From the NCBI RefSeq assembly GCF_900086985.1, contig NZ_LT593974.1, positions 2,480,001 through 2,544,000 on the forward strand: 64,000 bases of DNA. The letters run 5' to 3'. Every line of letters starts with the position of its first letter. Within the stretch, counting starts at the first letter, position 1. Origin of the DNA: Halomonas sp. HL-93. Lineage in GTDB: Bacteria > Pseudomonadota > Gammaproteobacteria > Pseudomonadales > Halomonadaceae. Shown here in pieces: positions 42,785 through 51,157 of this stretch. The translations under genes and the position numbers were made by a program. Below the pieces are notes generated by a model. That model had not been told where the DNA came from. It did not search any database and was given only the letters and a program-made list of their open reading frames with translations.

Positions 42785-44211
42785 ACATATGGGTTGCGCT
42801 GACCGCGGGGGCGCTTGCGCTCTACCTGGCCACCGTCTGGTGGCACTCGCGCAAGCCATTGCCGCCCGGCCTTAGCGTCGAAGGCGAGTGGCGCTCGCCT
42901 TTTGCGCCCCGTCTGCTGCTCGACGAGACCTTTATCGATACCCAAGGCCACCGCCAATGTCGGCAGCATATTTTCGATGAGATGATACGCCTGATCGGAC
43001 AGGCCGAAAAACGCGTGGTGCTGGACATGTTCCAGTTCAACGACCCCGCCGACGACCGCCACGACTGCCATCGCCAGGTTTCGGTGGCCCTGCGCGACGC
43101 CCTGCTGACCCGCAAGCGCCAGCGCCCCGATATCGAGATGGTGGTGATTACCGACCCGATCAACACGCTCTACGGCGGGCGCGAACTGAGCCTCCACCAG
43201 CAGTTGGAAGCGGCCGGCATCCCTGTGGCGATCACCGACCTGACCATCGGGCGCGACCCCAACCCCAGTTGGACGGCGCTGTGGCGGCTGTGCTTGCGTT
43301 GGCTGCAATACTTACCTCGCGGCAGGTGGCTGCCCAACCCGCTCGGCCCCGGCAAGGTCGGCCTGCGCCATTACCTGACCCTGCTCAACCTCAACGCCAA
43401 CCATCGTAAGACCCTGGTGGTCGATGAGGGGCAGCATTGGACCGCCGTGGTCAGCACCGCCAACGCGGATGACGGCAGCAGCGACTACCGGGACATAGCG
43501 CTGCGGGTCTCCGGGAGTGTCGCGCTCGATCTGCTCGCCTCTGAACTTGAGATCGCCGCCCGTAGCGGCGTCAATGTCGGCCGCGCCCCGTCGCCGGTCG
43601 CCCGCGCTCCCGTTAGCCCCCATACGCCGCGCCTACGGCTGCTCAGCGAAGGTGCCATCAAGCGCGCCCTGCTCTTGATCATCGACGATGCCCGTGCTGG
43701 TGAGAAGCTGGATATCGAGGTGCTGTATCTCTCCCACCGCGGCGTGATTGCCGCTCTGGCCAGGGCGGCAAGACGAGGCGTGGAGGTGCGCGTATTACTC
43801 GATCCCAACCACCACGCCTTTGGCGTCGCTGGCAGCGGCATCCCCAACCGGCAGGCGGCCAACGACCTGCTGGCAGCGGGCATCCAACTGCGCTGGAGCG
43901 ACACCCACGGCGAACAGGCTCATAGCAAGCTGCTGCTGCGCCACGCCGGCGAACGCCCTGCCCACCTGCTGCTGGGCTCGGCCAACTACACCCGGCGCAG
44001 CCTCGACGATCTCAACTTCGAAGCCAATCTTGAGTGGGTCGCCGACAGCGATGACACAATCATCGAAGAGGCCCGTGCAGCTTTTGAGCGCCACTGGCAC
44101 AATACCGACACCGAGCATTACAGTACCGGCCCAGAAGCCTACCTCGACGCCTCTCGTCGCCGCTACTGGCAGTATCGGCTGATGGAAGCCAGCGGCTGGT
44201 GCACTTTCTAA
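42781..44211 (+). CDS. phospholipase D-like / cardiolipin synthase-like protein
   Basis: The 476-residue protein has an N-terminal membrane anchor (about residues 3-20) and two HKD-type catalytic motifs. The first reads NANHRKTLVVD with TANADDGSSDYRD after it, and the second HSKLLLRHAG with GSANYTRRSLDDLNFEANL. It therefore belongs to the phospholipase D superfamily; cardiolipin synthase or a related phosphatidyltransferase is the closest known role, but the spacing and N-terminus are not those of ClsA or ClsB. It overlaps the cmoA stop (ATGA) and lies between cmoA and cmoB. Confidence 0.85.
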   Translation: MNIWVALTAGALALYLATVWWHSRKPLPPGLSVEGEWRSPFAPRLLLDETFIDTQGHRQCRQHIFDEMIRLIGQAEKRVVLDMFQFNDPADDRHDCHRQVSVALRDALLTRKRQRPDIEMVVITDPINTLYGGRELSLHQQLEAAGIPVAITDLTIGRDPNPSWTALWRLCLRWLQYLPRGRWLPNPLGPGKVGLRHYLTLLNLNANHRKTLVVDEGQHWTAVVSTANADDGSSDYRDIALRVSGSVALDLLASELEIAARSGVNVGRAPSPVARAPVSPHTPRLRLLSEGAIKRALLLIIDDARAGEKLDIEVLYLSHRGVIAALARAARRGVEVRVLLDPNHHAFGVAGSGIPNRQAANDLLAAGIQLRWSDTHGEQAHSKLLLRHAGERPAHLLLGSANYTRRSLDDLNFEANLEWVADSDDTIIEEARAAFERHWHNTDTEHYSTGPEAYLDASRRRYWQYRLMEASGWCTF

Positions 44212-44227
44212 GACAGCGAGACACCCC

Positions 44228-45214
44228 ATGCCCCCCCCCCACCGCGAGCTTTACCACGCCTTTATCGAACAAGGCCTGGACACTTGGCTAGCACGCCTGC
44301 CCGAGCAACTGGCACGCGGCCTCGACCGCAACCGCCACGGCGACCTGCCCGCCTGGGAAAAAGCCGTCGCCAAACTGCCCGCACTACCCACCGAGCGGCA
44401 CGTAGATTTAAACAGCGACACTATCACTGTTGATATTGACCTTAGCGATAGCCAGCAGCGCCAATGCTTTAACCTGCTGAGAAAGCTCTCGCCTTGGCGC
44501 AAAGGCCCTTTTCAGTTGGGCGGTATTCATATCGACACCGAGTGGCGCTCCGACTGGAAGTGGCAAAGAGTGGCCCCCCATCTTGCACCCCTCGAGTACC
44601 GAAAAGTGCTTGATGTAGGCGGTGGCAGTGGCTACCACGCTTGGCGGATAGCCGGGGCAGGCGCTGCTTTCGTGCTGGTCATCGACCCTTCACCGCGTTT
44701 TTATTGGCAGTTTCAGGCGGTGCGCCATTTCGTGGGTGATGCGGATGGTGGCAGAACGCAGTTTTTACCGGTGGGCATCGAAGACGTGCCGGAGAACCTG
44801 GGCTTTTTTGATACGGCCTTTTCCATGGGCGTGCTCTACCACCGCCCCGCGCCGCTGGAACACCTTCAACAGCTAAAGGCCGCCTTGGCGCCCGGCGGCG
44901 AGCTGGTGCTGGAGACCCTGGTGGTGGAAGGCGATGAACAGACGGTGTTTATGCCCGGTGAACGCTACGCCGCCATGCCCAACGTTTACTTCCTGCCCTC
45001 CTCCAAGGCGCTATGCCACTGGCTTTCGCGCTGCGGCTTCACCAACGTGCGCGTCGTGGATGAAGCGGTCACGACACTTGACGAGCAGCGCTCCACCGAG
45101 TGGATGACCTACCAGTCGCTGGCGGATTTTCTGGATCCCGATGATCGCACCCGCACCATCGAAGGCTACCCTGCTCCGCGCCGGGCAGTGATTCTGGCGA
45201 ATAAGCCGGGGTAA
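44228..45214 (+). CDS. cmoB: tRNA U34 carboxymethyltransferase CmoB
   Basis: CmoB transfers the carboxymethyl group of carboxy-SAM to 5-hydroxyuridine 34 of tRNA, giving 5-oxyacetyluridine. The 328-residue protein has the SAM motif VLDVGGGSGYHAWRI and FDTAFSMGVLYHRPAPLEHL, both typical. The start ATG at 44228 is followed at once by ten C residues (44231-44240), encoding Pro2-Pro4 and the first base of His5. A change in tract length would shift the frame. It is downstream of the phospholipase D-like gene by 16 bases. Confidence 0.94.
   Translation: MPPPHRELYHAFIEQGLDTWLARLPEQLARGLDRNRHGDLPAWEKAVAKLPALPTERHVDLNSDTITVDIDLSDSQQRQCFNLLRKLSPWRKGPFQLGGIHIDTEWRSDWKWQRVAPHLAPLEYRKVLDVGGGSGYHAWRIAGAGAAFVLVIDPSPRFYWQFQAVRHFVGDADGGRTQFLPVGIEDVPENLGFFDTAFSMGVLYHRPAPLEHLQQLKAALAPGGELVLETLVVEGDEQTVFMPGERYAAMPNVYFLPSSKALCHWLSRCGFTNVRVVDEAVTTLDEQRSTEWMTYQSLADFLDPDDRTRTIEGYPAPRRAVILANKPG
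44231..44240 (+). repeat. homopolymeric C10 tract at the start of cmoB
   Basis: Ten consecutive C residues follow the cmoB start codon directly. Such tracts are slippage-prone and can give phase variation, but also assembly errors. As written the frame is intact. Confidence 0.9.
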
Positions 45215-45220
45215 CAAGAC

Positions 45221-45895
45221 TTACCTTCGCAAAATCACCAGCCAACGCCCCAAGTTCATTACGCTGGCAAGCGACGCCGCTACGTAGGTAAACGCGCAGG
45301 CCGTAAGCACGTGCCGGGCGCCTTTCATATCGCCAGGGGGCACATACTCTTTTAGTAGCGGCAGGGCCCGATTGAAGCTAGCGTCAAACTCGACCGGCAG
45401 CGTCACCAGATGCACCATGGCGGCGGTGCCGAAGCTGATCACGGCCATGACGATCACCAGCGCCAGCCCGCCCGGCAGCCGGGTCAGTAGAAACAGGAAT
45501 GGCGCCGCCATCATCAATATCGCGCCCAGCTTTTCGGCTTTTTGCGCAACCTTCACCAATCGGCTGCGCGCCAGTAGCGGCGCGTAGCCTTCAAAATGCT
45601 GAAGCGCGTGCCCTACTTCGTGGGCAGCCACCGTGACGGCCGTCAACGAGCGGCCGTCGTAGTTATCCGGAGAAAGACGCACACAGCGCGTTTCAGGGTC
45701 ATAATGGTCACCGAACTCGGTGCGCTCAACGCTCGCTCCCTCTATGCCCAGTCGGCGCAGCAGGTGATCAGCAAGTTCGGCGCCGGTGCCGGGATAATCG
45801 TCGCGTCCACGGGTATGGCGTTTAAGGACCCATTTTGCCCAGAGGTTGGGTAATACAAAGATCGCCAGGGCAGCGATAATCAGCACAACGAACAT
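45221..45895 (-). CDS. YugP-type membrane zinc metallopeptidase
   Basis: The 224-residue protein has an N-terminal transmembrane segment, a zinc-binding HEVGHALQH motif near residue 90, and two or three further hydrophobic segments. This is the architecture of the neutral zinc metallopeptidase family (YugP, peptidase_2). Its substrate is not known. It stands convergent to cmoB with a six-base gap. Confidence 0.85.
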   Translation of the reverse strand: MFVVLIIAALAIFVLPNLWAKWVLKRHTRGRDDYPGTGAELADHLLRRLGIEGASVERTEFGDHYDPETRCVRLSPDNYDGRSLTAVTVAAHEVGHALQHFEGYAPLLARSRLVKVAQKAEKLGAILMMAAPFLFLLTRLPGGLALVIVMAVISFGTAAMVHLVTLPVEFDASFNRALPLLKEYVPPGDMKGARHVLTACAFTYVAASLASVMNLGRWLVILRR

Positions 45896-45972
45896 GGCGG
45901 CTCCCGAGTCGTCGACGTATTGCCATCACCCATTAAACACTGATTTTGGCGGCACGTGTTGACCCGGCGAGA

Positions 45973-47109
45973 TTAATTGGCAGATCGTTCGTTGACAGTT
46001 TCTAGATAGCTTGCAGCCACATCGCGCTTGACGGCATGAAGCCCGCGTGCCGAGATATATCCCTGTGCACGCGCATGCTCGGCAATCAGCACGCTGTCAG
46101 CGGCAAGCACTAGCTGGCAGTCGGTGTCGGCTAGTTGGTTGCGTAAATTCTGGATGGCTTGTTCCCGCTCTGGGTTGCGGCCGACCCGGCGAATATAAAT
46201 GGCCTTAATACGCCCCGGGTAGTCACGGACGATATCGCTATATACCTCGGGGTCATGCTGACCACTATCGCCAATTAAGATGCATGGCAATTCATCAAAC
46301 AGCGCCAGCATGCGATCAATAAGTAGGCGTTTGTGCGCCTCGGCGCGCCTCGGCCAGGGGTGGCGAAGCGAAACCCCCCATTCACGTAGGAACAGAATCG
46401 GCCCTACCGGGATACGATTGAGCTGAAAAAACGCTTCCAGCACTTCATAAATAGCCCAAGGGCCACGGGAGACGTACAAAATAGGTCGTTCAGCTTTTTC
46501 ACTGCCGCCACGATGCAGCGCTTGATAAAGGGAGGCAACGCCCGGAAACGCCGTGCGCCGATGAGGCTTGCGCACGAACAGGCGATAGAGCATCTTGAGC
46601 TTTTCGGCCACCCCGGTGAACATCACGGTATCATCGATATCGCTGATCACCAGAAGATCCGCCTCAGGCGGCGGCACATAGATTTCCACCTGAGCATTAA
46701 CGGTACTTTGCCCATCAGCCTGCACCTTGATGTCGGCGACATGCCAGGACACATCGATAGGGAGTGCATGGCTAATAGGCAAATGAACATCGAAGTAGCC
46801 ATCTCGGTCGGTGGTCACACACAGCTGATTGCCACCTAACGAAAGCTCTACTTCTGCCCCGGCAAACCCGCGACGAAAAATTCGCCGAGCAACGTCGGCA
46901 GTATCACGCAGCATGCCGCGCCTGGGGATCGCGCGCCCCAATGCCGCTTGGCGGAAAACCCGCCCCATAACAAACACTTCATGCTGCGACCCATAGCCAC
47001 GGTAGGGATGTACCATCATCCCGCCGCGGCCAAGATCGCGTTTCATGGGTTTGGCGATAACGTGGACAAGCCGCTTAACGAAGCTTGCCCACTGGCGAAG
47101 CCACGCCAT
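45973..47109 (-). CDS. App1-like phosphatase domain protein (DUF2183)
   Basis: The 378-residue protein has an N-terminal beta-rich region to about residue 150, with a carboxypeptidase-like fold pattern (LCVTTDRDGYFDVHLP), and then a HAD-like DUF2183 domain. The domain shows VISDIDDTVMFTG (nucleophile Asp), ILYVSRGPW and CILIGDSGQHDPEVY. Family members include yeast App1, a phosphatidate phosphatase; bacterial substrates are unproven. Its start overlaps the stop of the PfpI-family gene by one base (TAATG). Confidence 0.85.
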   Translation of the reverse strand: MAWLRQWASFVKRLVHVIAKPMKRDLGRGGMMVHPYRGYGSQHEVFVMGRVFRQAALGRAIPRRGMLRDTADVARRIFRRGFAGAEVELSLGGNQLCVTTDRDGYFDVHLPISHALPIDVSWHVADIKVQADGQSTVNAQVEIYVPPPEADLLVISDIDDTVMFTGVAEKLKMLYRLFVRKPHRRTAFPGVASLYQALHRGGSEKAERPILYVSRGPWAIYEVLEAFFQLNRIPVGPILFLREWGVSLRHPWPRRAEAHKRLLIDRMLALFDELPCILIGDSGQHDPEVYSDIVRDYPGRIKAIYIRRVGRNPEREQAIQNLRNQLADTDCQLVLAADSVLIAEHARAQGYISARGLHAVKRDVAASYLETVNERSAN

Positions 47110-47672
47110 TAAGCGTGCTGGCCTGAATGACGGCCCTCTTGTAACTCCTCCAGGAGTTTGGCGTTAAATGCATCCAGGTCTTTAGGGGTACGACTGGTGA
47201 CTAGGCCACTATCGACCACCACCGGCTCATCTACCCAGTCAACGCCAGCATTGCGTAAATCCTGGGCGACACTGGCTACCGACGTCATGCGACGACCATC
47301 CACTACGCCCGCATTAATCAGAATCCAAGGCGCATGGCAAATAGCCGCTACCGGTTTCCCCGCCTGAAAGAAGGCTCGTACAAAATCGAGCGCATCATCA
47401 TTGGTACGAAGCGTATCGGGATTGAACAGGCCACCCGGCAGCACCAGCGCGTGGTAATCGGATTCATTGACGTCAGCAAGGGCTTTATCCGCCTCATACG
47501 TGTCACCCCAGTCGGTTTCAGCCCAGGCACGAATGCCTTTGCCTTCTGGGGTAACCACATGAACATCGACGCCATTTTTCTGCAGCGCCGCACGGGGTAC
47601 GCTTAACTCGGATTCCTCGAAGCCGTCGGCCGCTAATATGGCGACGCGTTTACCGTTTAGTGCTTGATTCAT
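47109..47672 (-). CDS. PfpI/DJ-1 family protein (type 1 glutamine amidotransferase-like)
   Basis: The 187-residue protein has the DJ-1/PfpI fold: VAILAADGFEESEL near the N-terminus with the conserved Glu, LVLPGGLFNPDTLR, and the nucleophile elbow AAICHAPWILINAG with Cys followed by His. Relatives act as proteases, chaperones or deglycases; activity here is not proven. ATG 47672 with GGAGAGC upstream is used; 47675 is an equivalent alternative. It is coupled to the App1-like gene. Confidence 0.9.
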   Translation of the reverse strand: MNQALNGKRVAILAADGFEESELSVPRAALQKNGVDVHVVTPEGKGIRAWAETDWGDTYEADKALADVNESDYHALVLPGGLFNPDTLRTNDDALDFVRAFFQAGKPVAAICHAPWILINAGVVDGRRMTSVASVAQDLRNAGVDWVDEPVVVDSGLVTSRTPKDLDAFNAKLLEELQEGRHSGQHA

Positions 47673-47769
47673 CATGCTCTCCATTTCGTGATGAGGTGAC
47701 ATTAACAACGCCTTACCAGTGTGGCACCTGCTGTATAATCGTCAAGCCGTCAACCTTGTATTTACTGAA

Positions 47770-48657
47770 CTAGGCGTTGTACACCACGTCACCTATTTGA
47801 CGGATATCGTAGCCACCCAATACCTTGGCACGCTCAGCAAACCGCGGCTGGCGGGTGAAGGCCAACAACGCCTGTACGCTCGGTTCAAAGTAGCTGCGGC
47901 GATGCATCATTACGTCGAACTGCTCATCGTAAAGCGGGATAAAGCCGAGCTGTTGGCGACGTGCGGCAGCTTCAACGCCCAACCCTACATCGGCCTCGCC
48001 TTGCAGCACGCTTAACGCCAAATCGTCCTCGTTTAAACTCGGGTGCGTGACCCAGCGAATCGCCGTTGTCGCAATCCCCGCTTGTGCCAATAGGTACGTT
48101 AAAAGCTGGGCAGCGCCAGCACCAGGCTGGCGATGCGCCACGCGCACTTCAGGACGTGCGAGGTCGGCCATGCCGGTAATCCCCAAAGGGTTGCCCTCAG
48201 CGATTAATAACCCTTGACGACGCACTGCCCAGCGCAGCACGACCAGGTCCCTCACGCCCCCCAATCCCAGTTGAATGGGCTGATTGTAGCGCCCGCTTGC
48301 GGGGTCAAGCAGATGTACTCCAGCGACCATGGCGCGACTTTCCAACAGGCGACGAACGCCGTCACCGCTGCCGTGAAACAAACTGGCCAAATCCGAGTGG
48401 CTTTCGCGGATCGCCCACTCCAGCAGTGGATCCTGGCTGCCTGCCACAACTGCGGGCAGCGGCTGACGTTGCGCCTGATCACCTTCCAGATGGTTGAGCA
48501 CCCACAAATCCACCTGCTGGCGTGGGAATAGCAGTTTGCCCGTGACTCGGCTGCAGGGGATCTGCCCCTGGCGAACCAGATCATAGACCTTGCGCTCTTT
48601 GAGACGCAGGTAGGCAGCGACTTCGCTGGTGGTTAAATACATAGCAGTCGACGGCAT
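47770..48657 (-). CDS. HTH / periplasmic-binding-like regulator next to the tungstate transporter
   Basis: The 295-residue protein has an excisionase/MerR-like HTH (YLTTSEVAAYLRLKERKVYDLVRQG) and a PBP-like domain (PF12727-like), with QPGAGAAQLLTYLLAQAG and EADVGLGVEAAARRQQLGF. It is probably a cytoplasmic regulator that binds an oxyanion or molybdenum/tungsten cofactor-related ligand. It is divergent from tupB across 131 bases. ATG 48657 has GGAG six bases upstream; starts at 48642 and 48669 are alternatives. It lacks the TOBE domains of ModE. Confidence 0.8.
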   Translation of the reverse strand: MPSTAMYLTTSEVAAYLRLKERKVYDLVRQGQIPCSRVTGKLLFPRQQVDLWVLNHLEGDQAQRQPLPAVVAGSQDPLLEWAIRESHSDLASLFHGSGDGVRRLLESRAMVAGVHLLDPASGRYNQPIQLGLGGVRDLVVLRWAVRRQGLLIAEGNPLGITGMADLARPEVRVAHRQPGAGAAQLLTYLLAQAGIATTAIRWVTHPSLNEDDLALSVLQGEADVGLGVEAAARRQQLGFIPLYDEQFDVMMHRRSYFEPSVQALLAFTRQPRFAERAKVLGGYDIRQIGDVVYNA

Positions 48658-48680
48658 CCGCCACTCCATTAGGTTTTATT

Positions 48681-48726
48681 GTGCATTTAACTGCATATAT
48701 TTCAGCATCAGATGCATTTACGCACC
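48681..48726. promoter_or_regulatory. TGCAT repeats, candidate operator between regulator and tupB
   Basis: TGCATTTA occurs at 48682-48689 and again at 48713-48720, with a third TGCAT at 48692-48696. The outer parts GTGCATTTA and TTTACGCAC are roughly mirror-related. The cluster lies in the AT-rich middle of the divergent gap and fits an operator for the HTH protein. Confidence 0.3.
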
Positions 48727-48788
48727 ATTAAGTACATGCTGCCAACATCTTACACAACAAACTTCTCTCACCAGGCTGACCACTGACG

Positions 48789-49493
48789 ATGCCCAATAGT
48801 GACAATGCCTTTTTGACGGCGCTGCAGCTTATTTTGCAGATGGATAGTGACCTGTTCTCAATTGTGACGCTATCGCTGCAGGTCTCGCTCGCGGCCGTCG
48901 TACTGGCGGCGCTAACGGGTTTACCGCTGGGTGCCGCCCTGGCCCTGTGGCGCTTCCCTGGCCGCAATGGGGTGATCATTTCGCTCAATGCCCTGATGGG
49001 CTTGCCTCCCGTGGTGGCGGGGCTATGTGTTTATCTGTTGTTATCGCGCGCCGGGCCTTTGGGTGAAATGGGCTTACTGTTTACCCCCACCGCGATGGTG
49101 GTGGCCCAATGGGTGCTGGTGTTGCCCATCATCGCCTCATTGACTCGCCAGCAAGTAGAAGCCCTGCACGGCGAATACGCAGAGCAACTGCAATCACTGG
49201 GGTTATCCACGGCGAGAATGATGCCCACTCTGCTATGGGATGCGCGCGTGGGGCTGATCACCGTGATGCTCGCTGGCTTTGGGCGCGCCAGTGCTGAAGT
49301 GGGGGCCGTCATGATCGTCGGCGGCAACATCGACGGCGTAACGCGCGTGATGACCACCAGCATCGTGCTCGAAACCAGTAAAGGCAATCTACCCATGGCA
49401 CTGGGGCTGGGGATTATTCTATTGGCATTGGTGACACTGATTAACGCGCTTGCCCACCTGATGGGCGAAACCGCCAAGAGGCGCTTAGGATGA
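48789..49493 (+). CDS. tupB: tungstate-type ABC transporter permease TupB
   Basis: The 234-residue permease has about five or six transmembrane helices and the ABC coupling loop EALHGEYAEQLQSLG. GFGRASAEVGAVMIVGGNIDGVTRVM is typical of TupB-like permeases. It overlaps tupC by four bases (ATGA). The gene order permease-ATPase-binding protein and the type of binding protein point to tungstate, though vanadate or molybdate cannot be excluded. Confidence 0.88.
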   Translation: MPNSDNAFLTALQLILQMDSDLFSIVTLSLQVSLAAVVLAALTGLPLGAALALWRFPGRNGVIISLNALMGLPPVVAGLCVYLLLSRAGPLGEMGLLFTPTAMVVAQWVLVLPIIASLTRQQVEALHGEYAEQLQSLGLSTARMMPTLLWDARVGLITVMLAGFGRASAEVGAVMIVGGNIDGVTRVMTTSIVLETSKGNLPMALGLGIILLALVTLINALAHLMGETAKRRLG

Positions 49494-50212
49494 ACGCGCC
49501 CTTTCCTACACAAACCCCGATTGCCGACCTGCAGCTGGATAACGTCAGCTTCCAGCACCGAGGGCAACCCCTATTGGCCCCGACCTCGCTGACCCTTTCA
49601 GGCTGCCAACGTACGGTCATCATGGGGCCTAACGGGGCCGGCAAAAGCCTGCTGATGCGCCTGGCCCACGGGTTACTTGCGCCCACCAGCGGAAGCGTCC
49701 GCTGGCAAGGTGCGACGCCGATACAGGCCATGGTGTTCCAACGCCCTGTGCTACTGCGCCGCTCGGCGCTCGACAACCTGACCTACGTGCTGGGCATCCA
49801 TAAAGTGCCCCGCGCCCAGCGCAAAGCGCGTGCCTTTCAAGCGCTCGCTACCTTTGGATTAACCGCGCTGGCTCACCGCCCGGCCCGCGTGCTGTCAGGC
49901 GGTGAACAGCAACGTCTGGCCCTGGCCCGCGCCTGGCTGCTTAACCCGGATGTGTTGTTCCTGGACGAAGCCACCTCGGCGCTGGACCCAGCCGCTATTA
50001 AAGCCGTCGAAGATGCCGTGTTGAAATTCCATGCTAGCGGCACCCGCATTGTCATGACCACTCATGATTTACATCAGGCTAAACGCTTGGCCGATGACGT
50101 GGTGTTTTTGCACAACGGGCAAATACGGGAGCACAGCCCGGCCGACACTTTTTTCTCTACGCCCCACTCGTCAGAAGGGCGCGCGTTTATTCAGGGTGAG
50201 CTGGTTTGGTAG
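49490..50212 (+). CDS. tupC: tungstate-type ABC transporter ATP-binding protein TupC
   Basis: The 240-residue ATPase has Walker A GPNGAGKSLLMRLAHG, Q-loop VFQRPVLLRRSA, signature LSGGEQQRLALARA and Walker B VLFLDEATSALDP. It lacks a TOBE domain, unlike ModC. It overlaps tupB (ATGA) and ends just before tupA. Confidence 0.9.
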   Translation: MNAPFPTQTPIADLQLDNVSFQHRGQPLLAPTSLTLSGCQRTVIMGPNGAGKSLLMRLAHGLLAPTSGSVRWQGATPIQAMVFQRPVLLRRSALDNLTYVLGIHKVPRAQRKARAFQALATFGLTALAHRPARVLSGGEQQRLALARAWLLNPDVLFLDEATSALDPAAIKAVEDAVLKFHASGTRIVMTTHDLHQAKRLADDVVFLHNGQIREHSPADTFFSTPHSSEGRAFIQGELVW

Positions 50213-50247
50213 CCCTGGTATTCCTCACCACAAGAAGGGATCGTGAT

Positions 50248-51057
50248 ATGAAAAAGACCACAGTAGTAACGAGCATAAGCCTGCTAAGCCTGGCTTGGAA
50301 CGGCCTTGTGCTGGCCGATAGCGATTACATCACTCTGGCCTCCACCACTTCGACGGAAAACTCGGGGTTGTTTGATGCCATCATTCCCCAGTTTACCGAC
50401 AAGACCGATATTGATGTGCGTGTCGTCGCAGTGGGCACCGGCCAGGCGTTTGAAACCGCCCGGCGCGGTGATGCCGATAGCCTGCTGGTACACGACACGG
50501 AGGGGGAAGAACAGTTTGTCGCCGATGGTTACGCCACCGAGCGACAAAACGTAATGTACAACGATTTCGTGATCGTCGGTCCCCAGGACGATCCCGCTGG
50601 CATTGAAGACAGCGACTCAATCGACGACGCCATGCAGCGTATCGCCGAAAGCGAATCACCGTTTGCCTCGCGCGGAGACGACAGTGGCACGCACCGCGCC
50701 GAGCAGCGTCTTTGGGAAAGCGCGTCTATTGAGCCAAGCGGCGAATGGTACCGCGAACTGGGCAGCGGCATGGGCCCAACGCTTAACACCGCCGCCGGAA
50801 TGGGCGCGTATTCCTTTACCGACCGCGCCACCTGGGTCGCCTTTGAAAATCCTCAGGACTTAACGCTGCTTTATGAAGGCGACGAAGCGCTATTCAATCA
50901 GTACGGCAGCCTGCTGATGTCGGAAGACAAGCACCCACACTTAAAGCATGATCTCGCCGCCCAGTGGCATGAATGGCTCGTCTCTGAAGAGGGCCAGCAA
51001 GCCATCGCCGACTACACAGTCGATGGCCAACAGCTGTTTTTCCCCAACGCCCAATAA
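50248..51057 (+). CDS. tupA: tungstate-type substrate-binding protein TupA
   Basis: TupA is the periplasmic receptor of the importer. A signal peptide of about 22 residues (MKKTTVVTSISLLSLAW...) ends LVLA. The mature N-terminus has ASTTSTENSGLFD, the TTTS-like oxyanion loop of TupA proteins, and SRGDDSGTH is the second conserved loop. ATG 50248 is chosen, with AAGGGATCG upstream; the longer frame from 50206 lies in the end of tupC. The protein has 269 residues. Vanadate-binding relatives (VupA) share this fold. Confidence 0.88.
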   Translation: MKKTTVVTSISLLSLAWNGLVLADSDYITLASTTSTENSGLFDAIIPQFTDKTDIDVRVVAVGTGQAFETARRGDADSLLVHDTEGEEQFVADGYATERQNVMYNDFVIVGPQDDPAGIEDSDSIDDAMQRIAESESPFASRGDDSGTHRAEQRLWESASIEPSGEWYRELGSGMGPTLNTAAGMGAYSFTDRATWVAFENPQDLTLLYEGDEALFNQYGSLLMSEDKHPHLKHDLAAQWHEWLVSEEGQQAIADYTVDGQQLFFPNAQ

Positions 51058-51078
51058 CCTGCCGAGGCATAAACAGTG

Positions 51079-51112
51079 AAAAGCCCCAATGGCATGCGCC
51101 ATTGGGGCTTTT
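51079..51112. terminator. bidirectional terminator between tupA and cysN
   Basis: A 14-bp perfect inverted repeat (AAAAGCCCCAATGG / CCATTGGGGCTTTT) with a 6-base loop ends in A and T runs on both strands. It serves the convergent tupA and cysN genes. Confidence 0.93.
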
Positions 51113-51157
51113 ATCTCACCATGGCCTTATCTTGGCCAGTTGATACCGCCTAGACAC

